From contig NZ_CP107880.1 in assembly GCF_036013745.1 (NCBI RefSeq), positions 9,548,001-9,612,000 on the forward strand: a DNA stretch of 64,000 bases, in the 5' to 3' direction. This DNA is from Streptomyces sp. NBC_00483 (GTDB lineage: Bacteria; Actinomycetota; Actinomycetes; Streptomycetales; Streptomycetaceae). The notes under the pieces are model-generated. The model saw nothing but the letters and a program-made list of their open reading frames with translations. It made no database searches and was not told the DNA's origin. The position numbers were made by a program, and so were the translations under genes. Below are positions 34,918 through 43,314 of the stretch, piece after piece (positions within the stretch are counted from its first letter, which is position 1; every line of letters starts with the position of its first letter).

Positions 34918-34965
34918 GTCCGCTATGGTGGTGGAGAAGGTGGAGCGAGTAAGGATGAGGGGCGT

Positions 34966-35691
34966 ATGTCAGCCGAAAAGAAGCCGATCGCGTCGGTGTG
35001 GACCCGTCCGCAGCCCCTGCAGCGGGAGCAGCTGACTCGCGAGCAGATCGTTGCCGCAGCGATTGAGTTGCTGGACGCGGAGGGTGCCGAGGCGCTCAGC
35101 ATGCGCAAGCTCGGCACCCGCTTGAAGGCGGCGGCCACCTCGCTCTATCGACACGTGGCCAACAAGGACGAGCTGATCCAGTTGGCCGTGGACGACGTCT
35201 TCGGAGAGCTGGACATGCCGGTGGCTGCCGAACGTGGCCAGTGGCGTGCGGACGTCACCCGCATCGCCACGGAACTTCGTGCGATGAGTCTGCGACACCG
35301 TTGGATCGTGTCCGAGCTCGGCCAGGTCGGACTTGTTCACATCGGTCCCAACGCCATGCGGATGGCGGCGGGTCTGCTCGCGCAGTTCGAAGTGGCGGGC
35401 TTCCCGGCGGACGAGAGGGACCGGGCGATGGGGACGCTTACGGCCTACGTCATCGGTATCGCCGCCTCCGAAGCCGCGTACCTTTCGTTGATCGCCCGCA
35501 GTGGCAGGAGCGAACAGGAGTGGGTGGCGGGTCTGCGGCCTCTCTTCGATGACGCCGCGCACCAACACCAGCGGCTACGAGAGGGAAGCTCTGCCCGGCA
35601 GGACCTTCCCCCGCAACAGATCCGCGATGACGACTTCGCTTACGGGCTTGACCGGGTCCTCGATGGCCTGGTCTCCCGGCTCCGGGCCTAG
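34966..35691 (+). CDS. TetR-family regulator (TetR-class C-terminal domain)
   Basis: A 241-residue regulator whose N-terminus (LTREQIVAAAIELLDAEG, then LSMRKLGTRLKAAATSLYRH) resembles the TetR(A/B)-like class with a long C-terminal ligand domain. It faces the serine hydrolase and is the probable controller. Its stop codon lies inside a perfect terminator stem. Confidence 0.88.
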   Translation: MSAEKKPIASVWTRPQPLQREQLTREQIVAAAIELLDAEGAEALSMRKLGTRLKAAATSLYRHVANKDELIQLAVDDVFGELDMPVAAERGQWRADVTRIATELRAMSLRHRWIVSELGQVGLVHIGPNAMRMAAGLLAQFEVAGFPADERDRAMGTLTAYVIGIAASEAAYLSLIARSGRSEQEWVAGLRPLFDDAAHQHQRLREGSSARQDLPPQQIRDDDFAYGLDRVLDGLVSRLRA

Positions 35692-35717
35692 GGCCTGATC
35701 CAAATGACAGGCCCTAG
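35688..35717 (+). terminator. Perfect 10-bp-stem terminator
   Basis: ctagggcctg (35688-35697) and caggccctag (35708-35717) are exact complements around a 10-nt loop; the stem includes the TAG stop of the TetR gene. There is no U-tract, as usual in this group. The following 35718-35931 holds no gene I can support. Confidence 0.8.
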
Positions 35718-35931
35718 CCGACGGAGATGCCGGAACCGGCGGTGACCGGGGCGCGAGCTTCTCTGATGAGCCCGCCGGGACTTCTCTCTTTCGGGTGAAA
35801 CCTGACCTGGTGGGTCCCGCTTTGGGACCGCTTCTGACCTGTGACGGAGGCGTCTCGTGGGAGCGGATGTCATTTGGCGGCGGCCGAGTCGGTGTCCGGG
35901 GGATCGGTGGGGCGGCTGCGAACGTGCATGC

Positions 35932-36942
35932 ATGGCTAGCGTGTACAGAACTCTGCTGAACACCGTCGCCCGGACCGGCGCTCAGGTCGTCGATCTGGCT
36001 CCCGGAGCCGCGGTCCTTGCGCGGAGCCGGCGGAAGTGGGCAGGCGCCTGCCTCGAGGACGGAGCGCACCTCGTCACCAGCCGGGGGAAGTGGACCGATT
36101 CCCCCTTGGAAGACGGGGCGCACCTCGTCACAAGGCGCGGAAAGTGGGCCGCCACTCCGCTCGCCGAGGGGGCTCAGCTCATTGTCGATGAGCGAAAGTC
36201 ACGTGCGCAGGAGCATGGATTCCAGAAGGCGGCCGCCGACTATCTCGGTGCTCGCCACGTGGCCGCCATGCTCGAGTCCTACGGCGTGAACTGCGTATTC
36301 GATGTCGGGGCGAACGTCGGCCAGTACGGCAGGCGACTCCGAGAATTCGGGTACAAGGGGCGGATCGTTTCGTTCGAGCCGGTTCCGCGGTTTCTGGAAA
36401 AGTTGCAGAAGCGCGCTGAAGGCGACCCGGACTGGCATGTCGTCCCGTGCGGGCTCGGACGGGTGGACACGATTCAGTCCATGCACGTGGAGTGGCTCAG
36501 TATGAGCTCGCTCCTCCCGCCCAGCGAATACGGGAACACCCGGTACAAGCGGTTCGTCAAAGGCGGCACCGAGGACATTCAGATCTGTCGGCTCGACGGG
36601 CTGATGGACAAGGCTCTCGACGGAATCGACAATCCGCAGCCCTATCTCAAGATGGACACTCAGGGCTACGACCTCGAGGTGTTCGCCGGGGCGGGGGAGC
36701 GCATCTCCGAATTCGTGGGGCTGCAGTCGGAGGTCGCACTTCTGAGGATCTACGAGGGCAGCCCGCGGATGGCCGAAGCGCTCGCCGAGTACGAGCGCGA
36801 GGGCTTCGAAGTCACCGGCATGTATCCGGTGACCCAGGAGAGCGGCTCCGGCCGCGTGCTCGAGTTCGATTGCGTGATGATGCGCGCCAGTGAGACGCCG
36901 GTCCCGCTGCCTCGCGGTCAGCACGCCGCTCAGCAGTCCTAG
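35932..36942 (+). CDS. FkbM-family methyltransferase with N-terminal repeats
   Basis: A 336-residue SAM-dependent O-methyltransferase of the FkbM family. The SAM motif is VFDVGANVGQYGRRLREFG (about 122-140), followed by RIVSFEPVP and the late motif LKMDTQGYDLEVFAGA. FkbM enzymes methylate hydroxyls of sugars or natural products. Residues 33-86 are three copies of an 18-residue unit (consensus RGKWxxxPLEDGAHLVTx) with no known domain. The ribosome site is weak, and codon use is less GC-biased than its neighbours (gaattc, gtattc), hinting at separate origin. No glycan or antibiotic genes flank it. Confidence 0.8.
   Translation: MASVYRTLLNTVARTGAQVVDLAPGAAVLARSRRKWAGACLEDGAHLVTSRGKWTDSPLEDGAHLVTRRGKWAATPLAEGAQLIVDERKSRAQEHGFQKAAADYLGARHVAAMLESYGVNCVFDVGANVGQYGRRLREFGYKGRIVSFEPVPRFLEKLQKRAEGDPDWHVVPCGLGRVDTIQSMHVEWLSMSSLLPPSEYGNTRYKRFVKGGTEDIQICRLDGLMDKALDGIDNPQPYLKMDTQGYDLEVFAGAGERISEFVGLQSEVALLRIYEGSPRMAEALAEYEREGFEVTGMYPVTQESGSGRVLEFDCVMMRASETPVPLPRGQHAAQQS
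36028..36189 (+). repeat. Three 54-bp in-frame repeats in the FkbM gene
   Basis: Units of 54 bp (36028-36081, 36082-36135, 36136-36189) encode the 18-residue repeats; each contains a core resembling gacggagcgcacctcgtcac. Confidence 0.85.
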
Positions 36943-37000
36943 CCCGCGTGGGCAGCGCGCCGCTCAGTGGTCCTGGCCCCCGTGGGCAGCGCGCCGCTCA
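36927..37000. repeat. 34-bp tandem duplication after the FkbM gene
   Basis: Units at 36927-36960 and 36961-36994 are nearly identical, with a partial, more divergent third copy beginning at 36995. The first unit contains the FkbM stop codon. Confidence 0.85.
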
Positions 37001-37029
37001 GTAGTCCCGGCTCGCGCCCGCACGCGTGG

Positions 37030-37395
37030 TCAGCGCGTCGGCGGCGCGAACTCGGGCTGGTCGAGGAAGCGCAGCCAGCTTCCGTCCGGCTGGCGGCGCA
37101 CGACCTGCGCACGGGCCCCCGTCCCGTCCTTCGGCGGCGTCGACGTGAGGGCGATGTCGCCGCTGATCAGCGTCGGCAGCGGCTGCTCCGGCTCGAAGTG
37201 GGGGCGGTTCGCCAGCACCTTCTCCCACAGCACGCGGATCGCCTCCCGCCCGACCGTCTCCTGGCCGGGCGGGTAGGCGAGCACCGCGTCCTCCTCGTAG
37301 AGCGCGGCGACGCCGGCCGCGTCCCCCGCGTTGGACCGCTCGACGAACAGGCGGGTGATGTCCTCGGGCCGCATGGCCTTCTCGTACTCCGACAT
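37030..37395 (-). CDS. SnoaL-like / NTF2-fold protein
   Basis: A 121-residue alpha+beta-barrel protein (ITRLFVERSNAGDAAGVAAL, then YEEDAVLAYPPG and VGREAIRVLWEKVLANRP). Such proteins include polyketide cyclases, isomerases and many of unknown function. It faces a LysR regulator across 120 bp containing clear dyads and is probably its target. Confidence 0.82.
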   Translation of the reverse strand: MSEYEKAMRPEDITRLFVERSNAGDAAGVAALYEEDAVLAYPPGQETVGREAIRVLWEKVLANRPHFEPEQPLPTLISGDIALTSTPPKDGTGARAQVVRRQPDGSWLRFLDQPEFAPPTR

Positions 37396-37453
37396 GGGGT
37401 TCCTCCCGGCGTCAGTTCCCTGGCTTGGTGCTTCCAGCGTCGCCGTCCGACGA

Positions 37454-37490
37454 TCAGAAGTCCAACAGATGGTTCTGATGGAAATCAGAA
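37454..37490. promoter_or_regulatory. LysR-type binding sites
   Basis: TCAGAA at 37454-37459, TTCTGA at 37473-37478 and TCAGAA again at 37485-37490. The first two form an inverted repeat (ATCAGAA-N13-TTCTGAT), and the third is a phased half site. The layout fits the recognition plus activation sites of LysR regulators. Confidence 0.65.
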
Positions 37491-37515
37491 GCTGCGGTCA
37501 TGGACAATGGGTGTC

Positions 37516-38397
37516 ATGGACCTGAGGCAGCTCGAATACTTCGTCGCCGTCGCCGAGGAGCGGAACTTCACGCGCGCCGCCGAGCGGGTGCACATCAGCC
37601 AGTCCGGCGTCAGCGCGCAGATCCGGCAGCTGGAGCGTGAGCTCGGGGCGGAGCTGTTCGACCGCTCGTCCCGCACCGTCACGCTCACCGTCGCGGGCAA
37701 GGCCGCGCTCGAACAGGCCCGCGCCACCCTCGCCGCGGCCGGGGCGATCGGCCGGGCGGTGGCCGAGGTGTCCGAACTGATCAGGGGGCGGCTCACCGTC
37801 GGCATGGTCATCGGCTGCACCATCACCCCGCTGTTCGACGCCCTCGCGGCGTTCCACGAGGCGCACCCGGGCGTCGAGCTCTCGCTCCTGGAGGACGGCT
37901 CCGACCGGCTCGTCGAGGGGGTGCGCGCCGGCGATGTCGACCTGGCGCTCATCGGCGCCGCGCACAGCACCCCTGACGGCCTCGACTCGCTGACCATCGT
38001 CGACGAGAGGCTCGTCGTGGCGGTCCCGGCCGGGCACCCGCTGGCGAAGCAACGGCGCGTCGTACTACAGGACCTGATGGCCCATCCGATCGTCTGCATG
38101 CCGCCCGGCACCGGCCTGCGCACGGTCTTCGACCGGGCCTGCACCGCGCAGGGCCTGCACCCCACGATCGCGCTGCAGGCCAGTGCCGCGGACTCCATCG
38201 CCGCCCTCGCAGACCGCGGCCTCGGCGTCGCCGTCCTGAGCGAGTCGATGGTCGCGGATCACCCCGACGGGCTCACTGCCCGCACCATCGACGACGTCGA
38301 CACACCGGCGCTGCTCGCCCTGGTCTGGAAGCGGGCGCACAACCCGGCGCTGCGCGAACTGCTGGGCCACGCGCGGCGGGCGTTCGCAGGACCGTGA
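37516..38397 (+). CDS. LysR-family regulator
   Basis: A 293-residue LysR protein: the winged helix MDLRQLEYFVAVAEERNFTR with HISQSGVSAQIRQLERELG, and a periplasmic-binding-like effector domain (MVIGCTITPLFDAL onward). An ATG nine bases earlier is possible. It autoregulates and controls the divergent SnoaL-like gene through the TCAGAA/TTCTGA sites, by analogy with the family. Confidence 0.92.
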   Translation: MDLRQLEYFVAVAEERNFTRAAERVHISQSGVSAQIRQLERELGAELFDRSSRTVTLTVAGKAALEQARATLAAAGAIGRAVAEVSELIRGRLTVGMVIGCTITPLFDALAAFHEAHPGVELSLLEDGSDRLVEGVRAGDVDLALIGAAHSTPDGLDSLTIVDERLVVAVPAGHPLAKQRRVVLQDLMAHPIVCMPPGTGLRTVFDRACTAQGLHPTIALQASAADSIAALADRGLGVAVLSESMVADHPDGLTARTIDDVDTPALLALVWKRAHNPALRELLGHARRAFAGP

Positions 38398-38410
38398 CGT
38401 CCGCCGGGCG

Positions 38411-40156
38411 TCACAGGTCGCCGTACTCTCCGACCCGCTTCCCCGCGACCCACGTCTGCAGCACCTTCGTCTGCCACACCGCCCGGCCGGACGGCAGGTC
38501 GAACGGGTCCGTGTCGGTGAGAACGAAGTCGCCCCACTTGCCCGGCTCCAGCGTGCCGAGGACGTGTTCCTGGTGCGCCGCGTGCGCGGGTTCCACCGTG
38601 TACGAACGAAGCGCCTCCACAGGCGTCATGGCCTGCTCCGGGTACCAGCCGCCGGCCGGCTTGCCGTCCCGGTCGGTGCGGGTGACGGCGGCGTGCAGGC
38701 CGTCGAAGGGGTTCTCGGACGAGACGGGGAAGTCCGAGCCGGAGGGCAGGTGCGTGCCCTGGTCGATGAGGGTGCGCCAGGCGTAGGCGCCCTTGATGCG
38801 CTCGGCACCGATCCGGTCCTCGGCCATGTTCATGTCGTCGGTGGCGTGCACCGGCTGCATCGACGCGATGATGCCGAGCCTGCGAAGCCGTGGGATGTCC
38901 TCCGGTGAGAGCACCTGTACGTGCTCGATACGGTGCCGCATCCCGGCGTCGCCGACGCGCCGGAACGTCTGCTCGTACGCGTCCAGGACGACACGATTGC
39001 CGCGGTCGCCGATGGCGTGCACCGCTGACTGGTAGCCGCCGCGCACCACTTGCTCGACGCGGCGCTGCAACTCCTCCGGCTCCACCTGGAGCAGCCCGCT
39101 GGTGTCCGGGTCGTCGGCGTACGGAGCGAGCAGCGCGGCACCGTGGCTGCCGAGCGCGCCGTCGATGTACTGCTTGACGGTGCGGATGCGGACCATGTCG
39201 TCGGCGTACGAGTCGGTGCGGGCGTCCGCGCCGATGTCGGTGAACGCCTTGTAGGAGAGGAAGGCGTTCACGCGGATGGTCAGGGCGCCCTCGTCCGCGA
39301 GTTGGCGCAGTACGACGACACCGCTCGCGTCCGTGCCCGCCTCCGACACGGACGTCATGCCCACGCTGCCGAGCTGCTTCTGCGCGGCGAGCGCACGGGC
39401 CCGTACGTCTTCGAGGGTGGGCTCGGGCAGCTTGTCCTCCACGAGCGCCTGCGCGGCGTCGATGAGCACGCCGGTCGGATTGCCGGCGCCGTCGCGCACG
39501 ATGCGGCCGCCGTCGGGGTCCGGGGTGGCGGCGGTGATGCCGACGGCCTTCAGCGCCGCGGTGTTGGCGACACCGGCGTGCCCGTCCACCCGCCCCAGCC
39601 ACACCGGCCGGTCGTCGACGATCGGGTCCAGATCGGCGGCATTGGGCAGCCGACCGAGCCCCCACACGACCTCGTTCCAGCCGCGTCCGAGGATCCACGG
39701 GTCGTCGGGGTGCGCGGTGTCGTAGGCGGCGAGCCGGTCCATGGCCTCCTTCAGGGAACGGGTCCCGACGAGGTTCAGCTCCACGGCGAGGGCGCCGAGC
39801 CCCCACAAGTGACCGTGCGCGTCGTGCAGTCCGGGCAGCAGGACGCGGCCGCGGCCGTCGAGGCGGCGTATGCCCTTGGGGGCCGCGCCGATGTCGAGCG
39901 CGGCGACACGCCCCTCGGGTGTGAGCAGCATCCGGGAGAATCTGCGCAGCTTGCCGCGCGCGAGTGTGTAGCCACGCACGTTGTCGACGAGCAAGGGCCC
40001 CGGCCGCTCGGTCTTCGCCGGCCGGGAAGCGGCGGCGGCGGACCCGGCGAACGCGCCGGACACGGCCACCGCGGCGGCCCCGGCACCGGCCAGTTGGAGG
40101 AACTGCGCGCGGCTCATCCGGGGTGTACGCGGCGTGGGACAGCAGGACTCACACAT
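38411..40156 (-). CDS. Exported YtcJ-like amidohydrolase
   Basis: A 581-residue metal-dependent hydrolase of the amidohydrolase-3 (YtcJ) group. The metal motif HDAHGH follows LLPGL; later ligands lie in AVHAIGDRG and MRHRIEHVQ, and the active-site Asp in LPSGSDFPV. The ATG at 40154-40156 is supported by AAGGAG. The N-terminus (SRAQFLQLAGAGAAAVAVSG, then AGSAAAA) looks like a signal peptide, so the enzyme is probably secreted or membrane-attached. Substrates in this family are amides or N-formyl compounds. A cytoplasmic relative is at 58590. Confidence 0.86.
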   Translation of the reverse strand: MCESCCPTPRTPRMSRAQFLQLAGAGAAAVAVSGAFAGSAAAASRPAKTERPGPLLVDNVRGYTLARGKLRRFSRMLLTPEGRVAALDIGAAPKGIRRLDGRGRVLLPGLHDAHGHLWGLGALAVELNLVGTRSLKEAMDRLAAYDTAHPDDPWILGRGWNEVVWGLGRLPNAADLDPIVDDRPVWLGRVDGHAGVANTAALKAVGITAATPDPDGGRIVRDGAGNPTGVLIDAAQALVEDKLPEPTLEDVRARALAAQKQLGSVGMTSVSEAGTDASGVVVLRQLADEGALTIRVNAFLSYKAFTDIGADARTDSYADDMVRIRTVKQYIDGALGSHGAALLAPYADDPDTSGLLQVEPEELQRRVEQVVRGGYQSAVHAIGDRGNRVVLDAYEQTFRRVGDAGMRHRIEHVQVLSPEDIPRLRRLGIIASMQPVHATDDMNMAEDRIGAERIKGAYAWRTLIDQGTHLPSGSDFPVSSENPFDGLHAAVTRTDRDGKPAGGWYPEQAMTPVEALRSYTVEPAHAAHQEHVLGTLEPGKWGDFVLTDTDPFDLPSGRAVWQTKVLQTWVAGKRVGEYGDL

Positions 40157-40304
40157 TCGGCGGCTCCTTGCAAGAAGGCTTGCGGGCAGGTGAGTTGACC
40201 ACAAGATGATCGAATCACTGTCCGAAAGCTAAGCAGTCCCTGTCCGGCGGTCAAGATCCCTTACGCTCCCGAGGAAACGGCCACCGCGCGAACGGGAGCA
40301 CCAC

Positions 40305-40742
40305 ATGAAGTTCCGGACCCACGTCGAACCCCCGAAGCCGATGCACGGCCTGGAGGTCCCTCCGGAGCTCGTGGACGAGCTCGGCGGCGGGAAGCGGCCC
40401 CCGGTGGTCATCACGGTCAACGGGCACACATGGCGCAGCCGGGTCGCCCTCATGCGCGGCCGTTGCCTGCTCGGCCTGAGCAAGGCCAACAGGGAGGCCG
40501 CGGGCGTCGAGACGGGGGAGGAGGTCGAGGTCGACCTGCAACTCGACACCGAGCCCCGCACCGTGACCGAGCCCGAGGACTTCGCCCACGCCCTCGACGC
40601 GGACCCGACCGCCCGCGCCGCCTACGACCGCCTCTCCCACAGCCGCAAACGGCAGCACGTCCTCGCCATCGAATCCGCGAAGAAGCCCGAGACACGCGCG
40701 CGACGCATCGAGAAGGCGCTGGAGTCGCTGCGGACGGGCTAG
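40305..40742 (+). CDS. DUF1905 / YdeI-like protein
   Basis: A 145-residue protein: a DUF1905 beta-barrel (PVVITVNGHTWRSRVALMRG, then GLSKANREAAGVETGEEVEV) plus a C-terminal YdeI/OmpD-associated helical tail (DPTARAAYDRLSHSRKRQHV, then TRARRIEKALESL). Function is unknown. It is a single gene divergent from the amidohydrolase. Confidence 0.85.
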   Translation: MKFRTHVEPPKPMHGLEVPPELVDELGGGKRPPVVITVNGHTWRSRVALMRGRCLLGLSKANREAAGVETGEEVEVDLQLDTEPRTVTEPEDFAHALDADPTARAAYDRLSHSRKRQHVLAIESAKKPETRARRIEKALESLRTG

Positions 40743-40759
40743 TAACGAGCCGCCGAGAC

Positions 40760-41779
40760 TCACCACGGCCTGATCGGACGCACCCCCGTGCGCCTGCCGT
40801 CCTCGTCCAGCAGATGACCCATGCGCTTGACCGTGTGCAGGCCGACGATGCGGTCGGTCACCTCCAGTGTCGGCAGGCGCGCGCCCAGGGATGTCTCGCG
40901 GCGTTGGATGTCGCCGAGGTCGCGTACCCACAGGGTGGCGAAGATGTTCGTCCGGCCGGTGACCGCGGCGACGAGGCGGCATTCGGGCAGTGCGGCGAGG
41001 GCGCGGTGGACGGCCGCGATGTCACGGGCCGGGACCCGGCCGAGCAGCGAGACGGGGAGCGGGCGTCCCGCGAGCGCGTTCGCCATGTCGCAGCGGAAGG
41101 TGAGGACACCCGAGTCGGTGAGCCGGTGCAGGCGGCGGCGGACGGTGGCGGGACTGGTGTCGGTGTGTGCGGCGAGTGCCGCGAGGCCGAGGCGGCCGTC
41201 GCCGACCAGGGCGTCGATCAACCTCCGGTCCACCGCGTCGAGTTGGGACGTCGGCGCGGTCTCGGACGCATGCGTGCTCGCCCGGCCCAGGGCGCTGAGC
41301 TGCGCCGGGTCCAGGGAGCGGAGCCGCCAGCGGCTGCCCTCCACGTAGAGGGACGTGGCGAAGAGGCAGTCGACGGCGGTGACACCGGGCAGCGGTTCGA
41401 GGTGTGTCGTCACGAAACGGGTGAGCGCGGGCAGGTCGGGGGCGAGGACGTCGATGAGCAGATCGGCGCTGCCGGGGCCGGTGAGTTCGACGGTCACGGC
41501 CTCGTCGTGCACGCGCAGCTCTTGAGCGATGCGCATACGGGTGCCGGGTCGGCAGCGGACCAGGACGAACGCCGTGCAGCGCGTGCGCGAGAACTCCCGC
41601 CCCGGCGCCGCGTACACCCAGGCGAGCCCTTCCGCGGTCAGCCGGTCCCAGCGGCGGGCGAGGGTGCTCGCGGTGACACCCAGCGGCGGTGCGAGTTCGC
41701 TCCAGGAGGCGCGGGGGCGTAGCTGGAGGGCGTTGACGAGTGCGAGGTCCAGCTCGCTCGCGGTGACCGTTTCTCGCAT
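40760..41779 (-). CDS. Tandem Lrp/AsnC-family regulator, second copy
   Basis: A 339-residue double-Lrp protein with HTH regions at about 9-50 (ASELDLALVNALQLRPRASW) and about 180-225 (DRRLIDALVGDGRLGLAALA), each followed by an effector domain. The ATG at 41777-41779 has GGAGGTGG upstream. It shares architecture and the ending VKRMGHLLDEDGR with the regulator at 6748-7863 (AKRMGRLLDDEGR) and likewise faces an MFS/M20 pair, so the two modules are paralogous at least in their regulators. Confidence 0.87.
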   Translation of the reverse strand: MRETVTASELDLALVNALQLRPRASWSELAPPLGVTASTLARRWDRLTAEGLAWVYAAPGREFSRTRCTAFVLVRCRPGTRMRIAQELRVHDEAVTVELTGPGSADLLIDVLAPDLPALTRFVTTHLEPLPGVTAVDCLFATSLYVEGSRWRLRSLDPAQLSALGRASTHASETAPTSQLDAVDRRLIDALVGDGRLGLAALAAHTDTSPATVRRRLHRLTDSGVLTFRCDMANALAGRPLPVSLLGRVPARDIAAVHRALAALPECRLVAAVTGRTNIFATLWVRDLGDIQRRETSLGARLPTLEVTDRIVGLHTVKRMGHLLDEDGRRTGVRPIRPW

Positions 41780-41883
41780 CCGGTACCACCTCCGTGCTCG
41801 TTTCCGACGAATCCGCGGACCGGTGCGACCGCAGCCCGCACAGTAGCCACCGAATGTGATTCCGGCCAGAAGGGACGTCCCCG

Positions 41884-43314
41884 GTGGGCGCAGACGTGGG
41901 CACACGAGGGTCAGCGGTGGGCAGCGGCCGCGGCATGCTCGGCGCGATGGCGGTCGTCGTCGTGTTCAGCGGCGTCGTACAGGGCTATCTCACGCCGCTC
42001 CTCCCGGAGTTGGGGCAGCGGCTCGGCATCGGCGGAGTGGCCCAGAACAATCTCTATCTGCTGTCGCAGTGCGCGTTCGCCGTGCTCACACCACTGCTCT
42101 CACGCCTCGGTGATCTGTACGGTCACCGTCGGCTGCTGCGAGTGGCACTCACGATGGTCGCGGCCGGTTCGCTACTGATGGCGGTGCGGCCGACGGTGGT
42201 GACACTCGCCGTGGGGATGGTCCTGCAGGGCGCGGTGGTCGGGTTCTTCCCGCTGCTCGCGGGCATCCTGCGCTCGCGCGCCCCGGAACGCGGCCGCACC
42301 GGGATGTCGCTCCTGGTCGGCGCCCTGCTGATCGCCGTCGGCGCGGGCGGCCTCGTGGCGGGCGCCCTCAGCGAGCGGCATGCCGAGGCCGGGCTGTGGG
42401 CGGCGGTGCCGGTGGCCGTGCTCGCCCTGGCCGCGGGCCTCGTACTGCCGGACAGCGACGGGGAGTTCGGCGGCCGGTTCCACTACGGAGCGGCGGCGCT
42501 GCTGACCATCGGGCTCGTCGCTCTGGTCCTGTTGCTCGCACAGGGCGGCACATGGGGGTGGACCTCGGCGCGCTCCCTGGGCACCGGAGCCCTCGCAGTG
42601 GTGGTGTTCCTCGCCTGGGTGACGGTGGAGCGCCGCGCGACCCAACCGCTGGTGAGCGTCCGCATGCTGCGGGACCGGCGGCTCGCGGCGGTCAGCGCGC
42701 ACACGTTCTGCGCGGCCTTCGGCACGATCGGCTTCCTCGGCGCCAACGCCCTGTTCCTCGGGGCCGACCCGGCCACCGTCGGCTACGGCATGGGGCTCGG
42801 CCCGCAGTCCATCGCGACGGTGTCCCTGGCCATGGTGGTCATGGGCTTCGCCGGCTCCACGGCCACACCGCGCCTGGCCCGCCGCATCGGCGACCGCGCC
42901 GTCCTGGTCACCGGCGGAACCCTCATCGGGCTCGGCTTCCTGGGCCTGATCCTCTTCCACGCCACACTCCCGCAGTACATCGCGTCGGCGCTGATCGTCG
43001 GCCTCGCCACCGGTGTCTTCGAGTCCATCACACGGACCCTGTCGGCGGAGATCGTGCCCGAGCGGCAGACCGCGCTGGCCGTGGGCATCAACGAACTCGC
43101 CCTGTCGCTGGGCGCGGCGATCGGCGCCGCCGTCATCGGCGGGCTCTTCTCCGCGCACCAACTCGGCGGCCACATCGCGCTGTCCGGCTATGTGTGGAGC
43201 TGGGGCGCCTGCGCCGCGGTCGCCCTGCTCGGCGGGACCCTCGCGCTCTTGTACGGGAGCGGGGCCACGGCCGACACCGACATACGCACCGACGCGAAGG
43301 AGAGCCTCGCATGA
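41884..43314 (+). CDS. MFS transporter, drug/metabolite DHA-like
   Basis: A 476-residue major facilitator with about 14 hydrophobic segments and the motif-A stretch LGDLYGHRRLLRVAL. It resembles the DHA2-type proton antiporters more than the ACS importer of the sister module, so it may import or export the M20 substrate or product. It starts with GTG and overlaps the M20 gene by ATGA, so the pair is translationally coupled. Confidence 0.83.
   Translation: MGADVGTRGSAVGSGRGMLGAMAVVVVFSGVVQGYLTPLLPELGQRLGIGGVAQNNLYLLSQCAFAVLTPLLSRLGDLYGHRRLLRVALTMVAAGSLLMAVRPTVVTLAVGMVLQGAVVGFFPLLAGILRSRAPERGRTGMSLLVGALLIAVGAGGLVAGALSERHAEAGLWAAVPVAVLALAAGLVLPDSDGEFGGRFHYGAAALLTIGLVALVLLLAQGGTWGWTSARSLGTGALAVVVFLAWVTVERRATQPLVSVRMLRDRRLAAVSAHTFCAAFGTIGFLGANALFLGADPATVGYGMGLGPQSIATVSLAMVVMGFAGSTATPRLARRIGDRAVLVTGGTLIGLGFLGLILFHATLPQYIASALIVGLATGVFESITRTLSAEIVPERQTALAVGINELALSLGAAIGAAVIGGLFSAHQLGGHIALSGYVWSWGACAAVALLGGTLALLYGSGATADTDIRTDAKESLA

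Noticed and set aside
35718..35931. A possible longer N-terminus of the FkbM protein starting near 35857.
   Set aside because: The added 25 residues are Arg/Cys-rich with no similarity and no ribosome site; MASVYRTLLN at 35932 is a better start.
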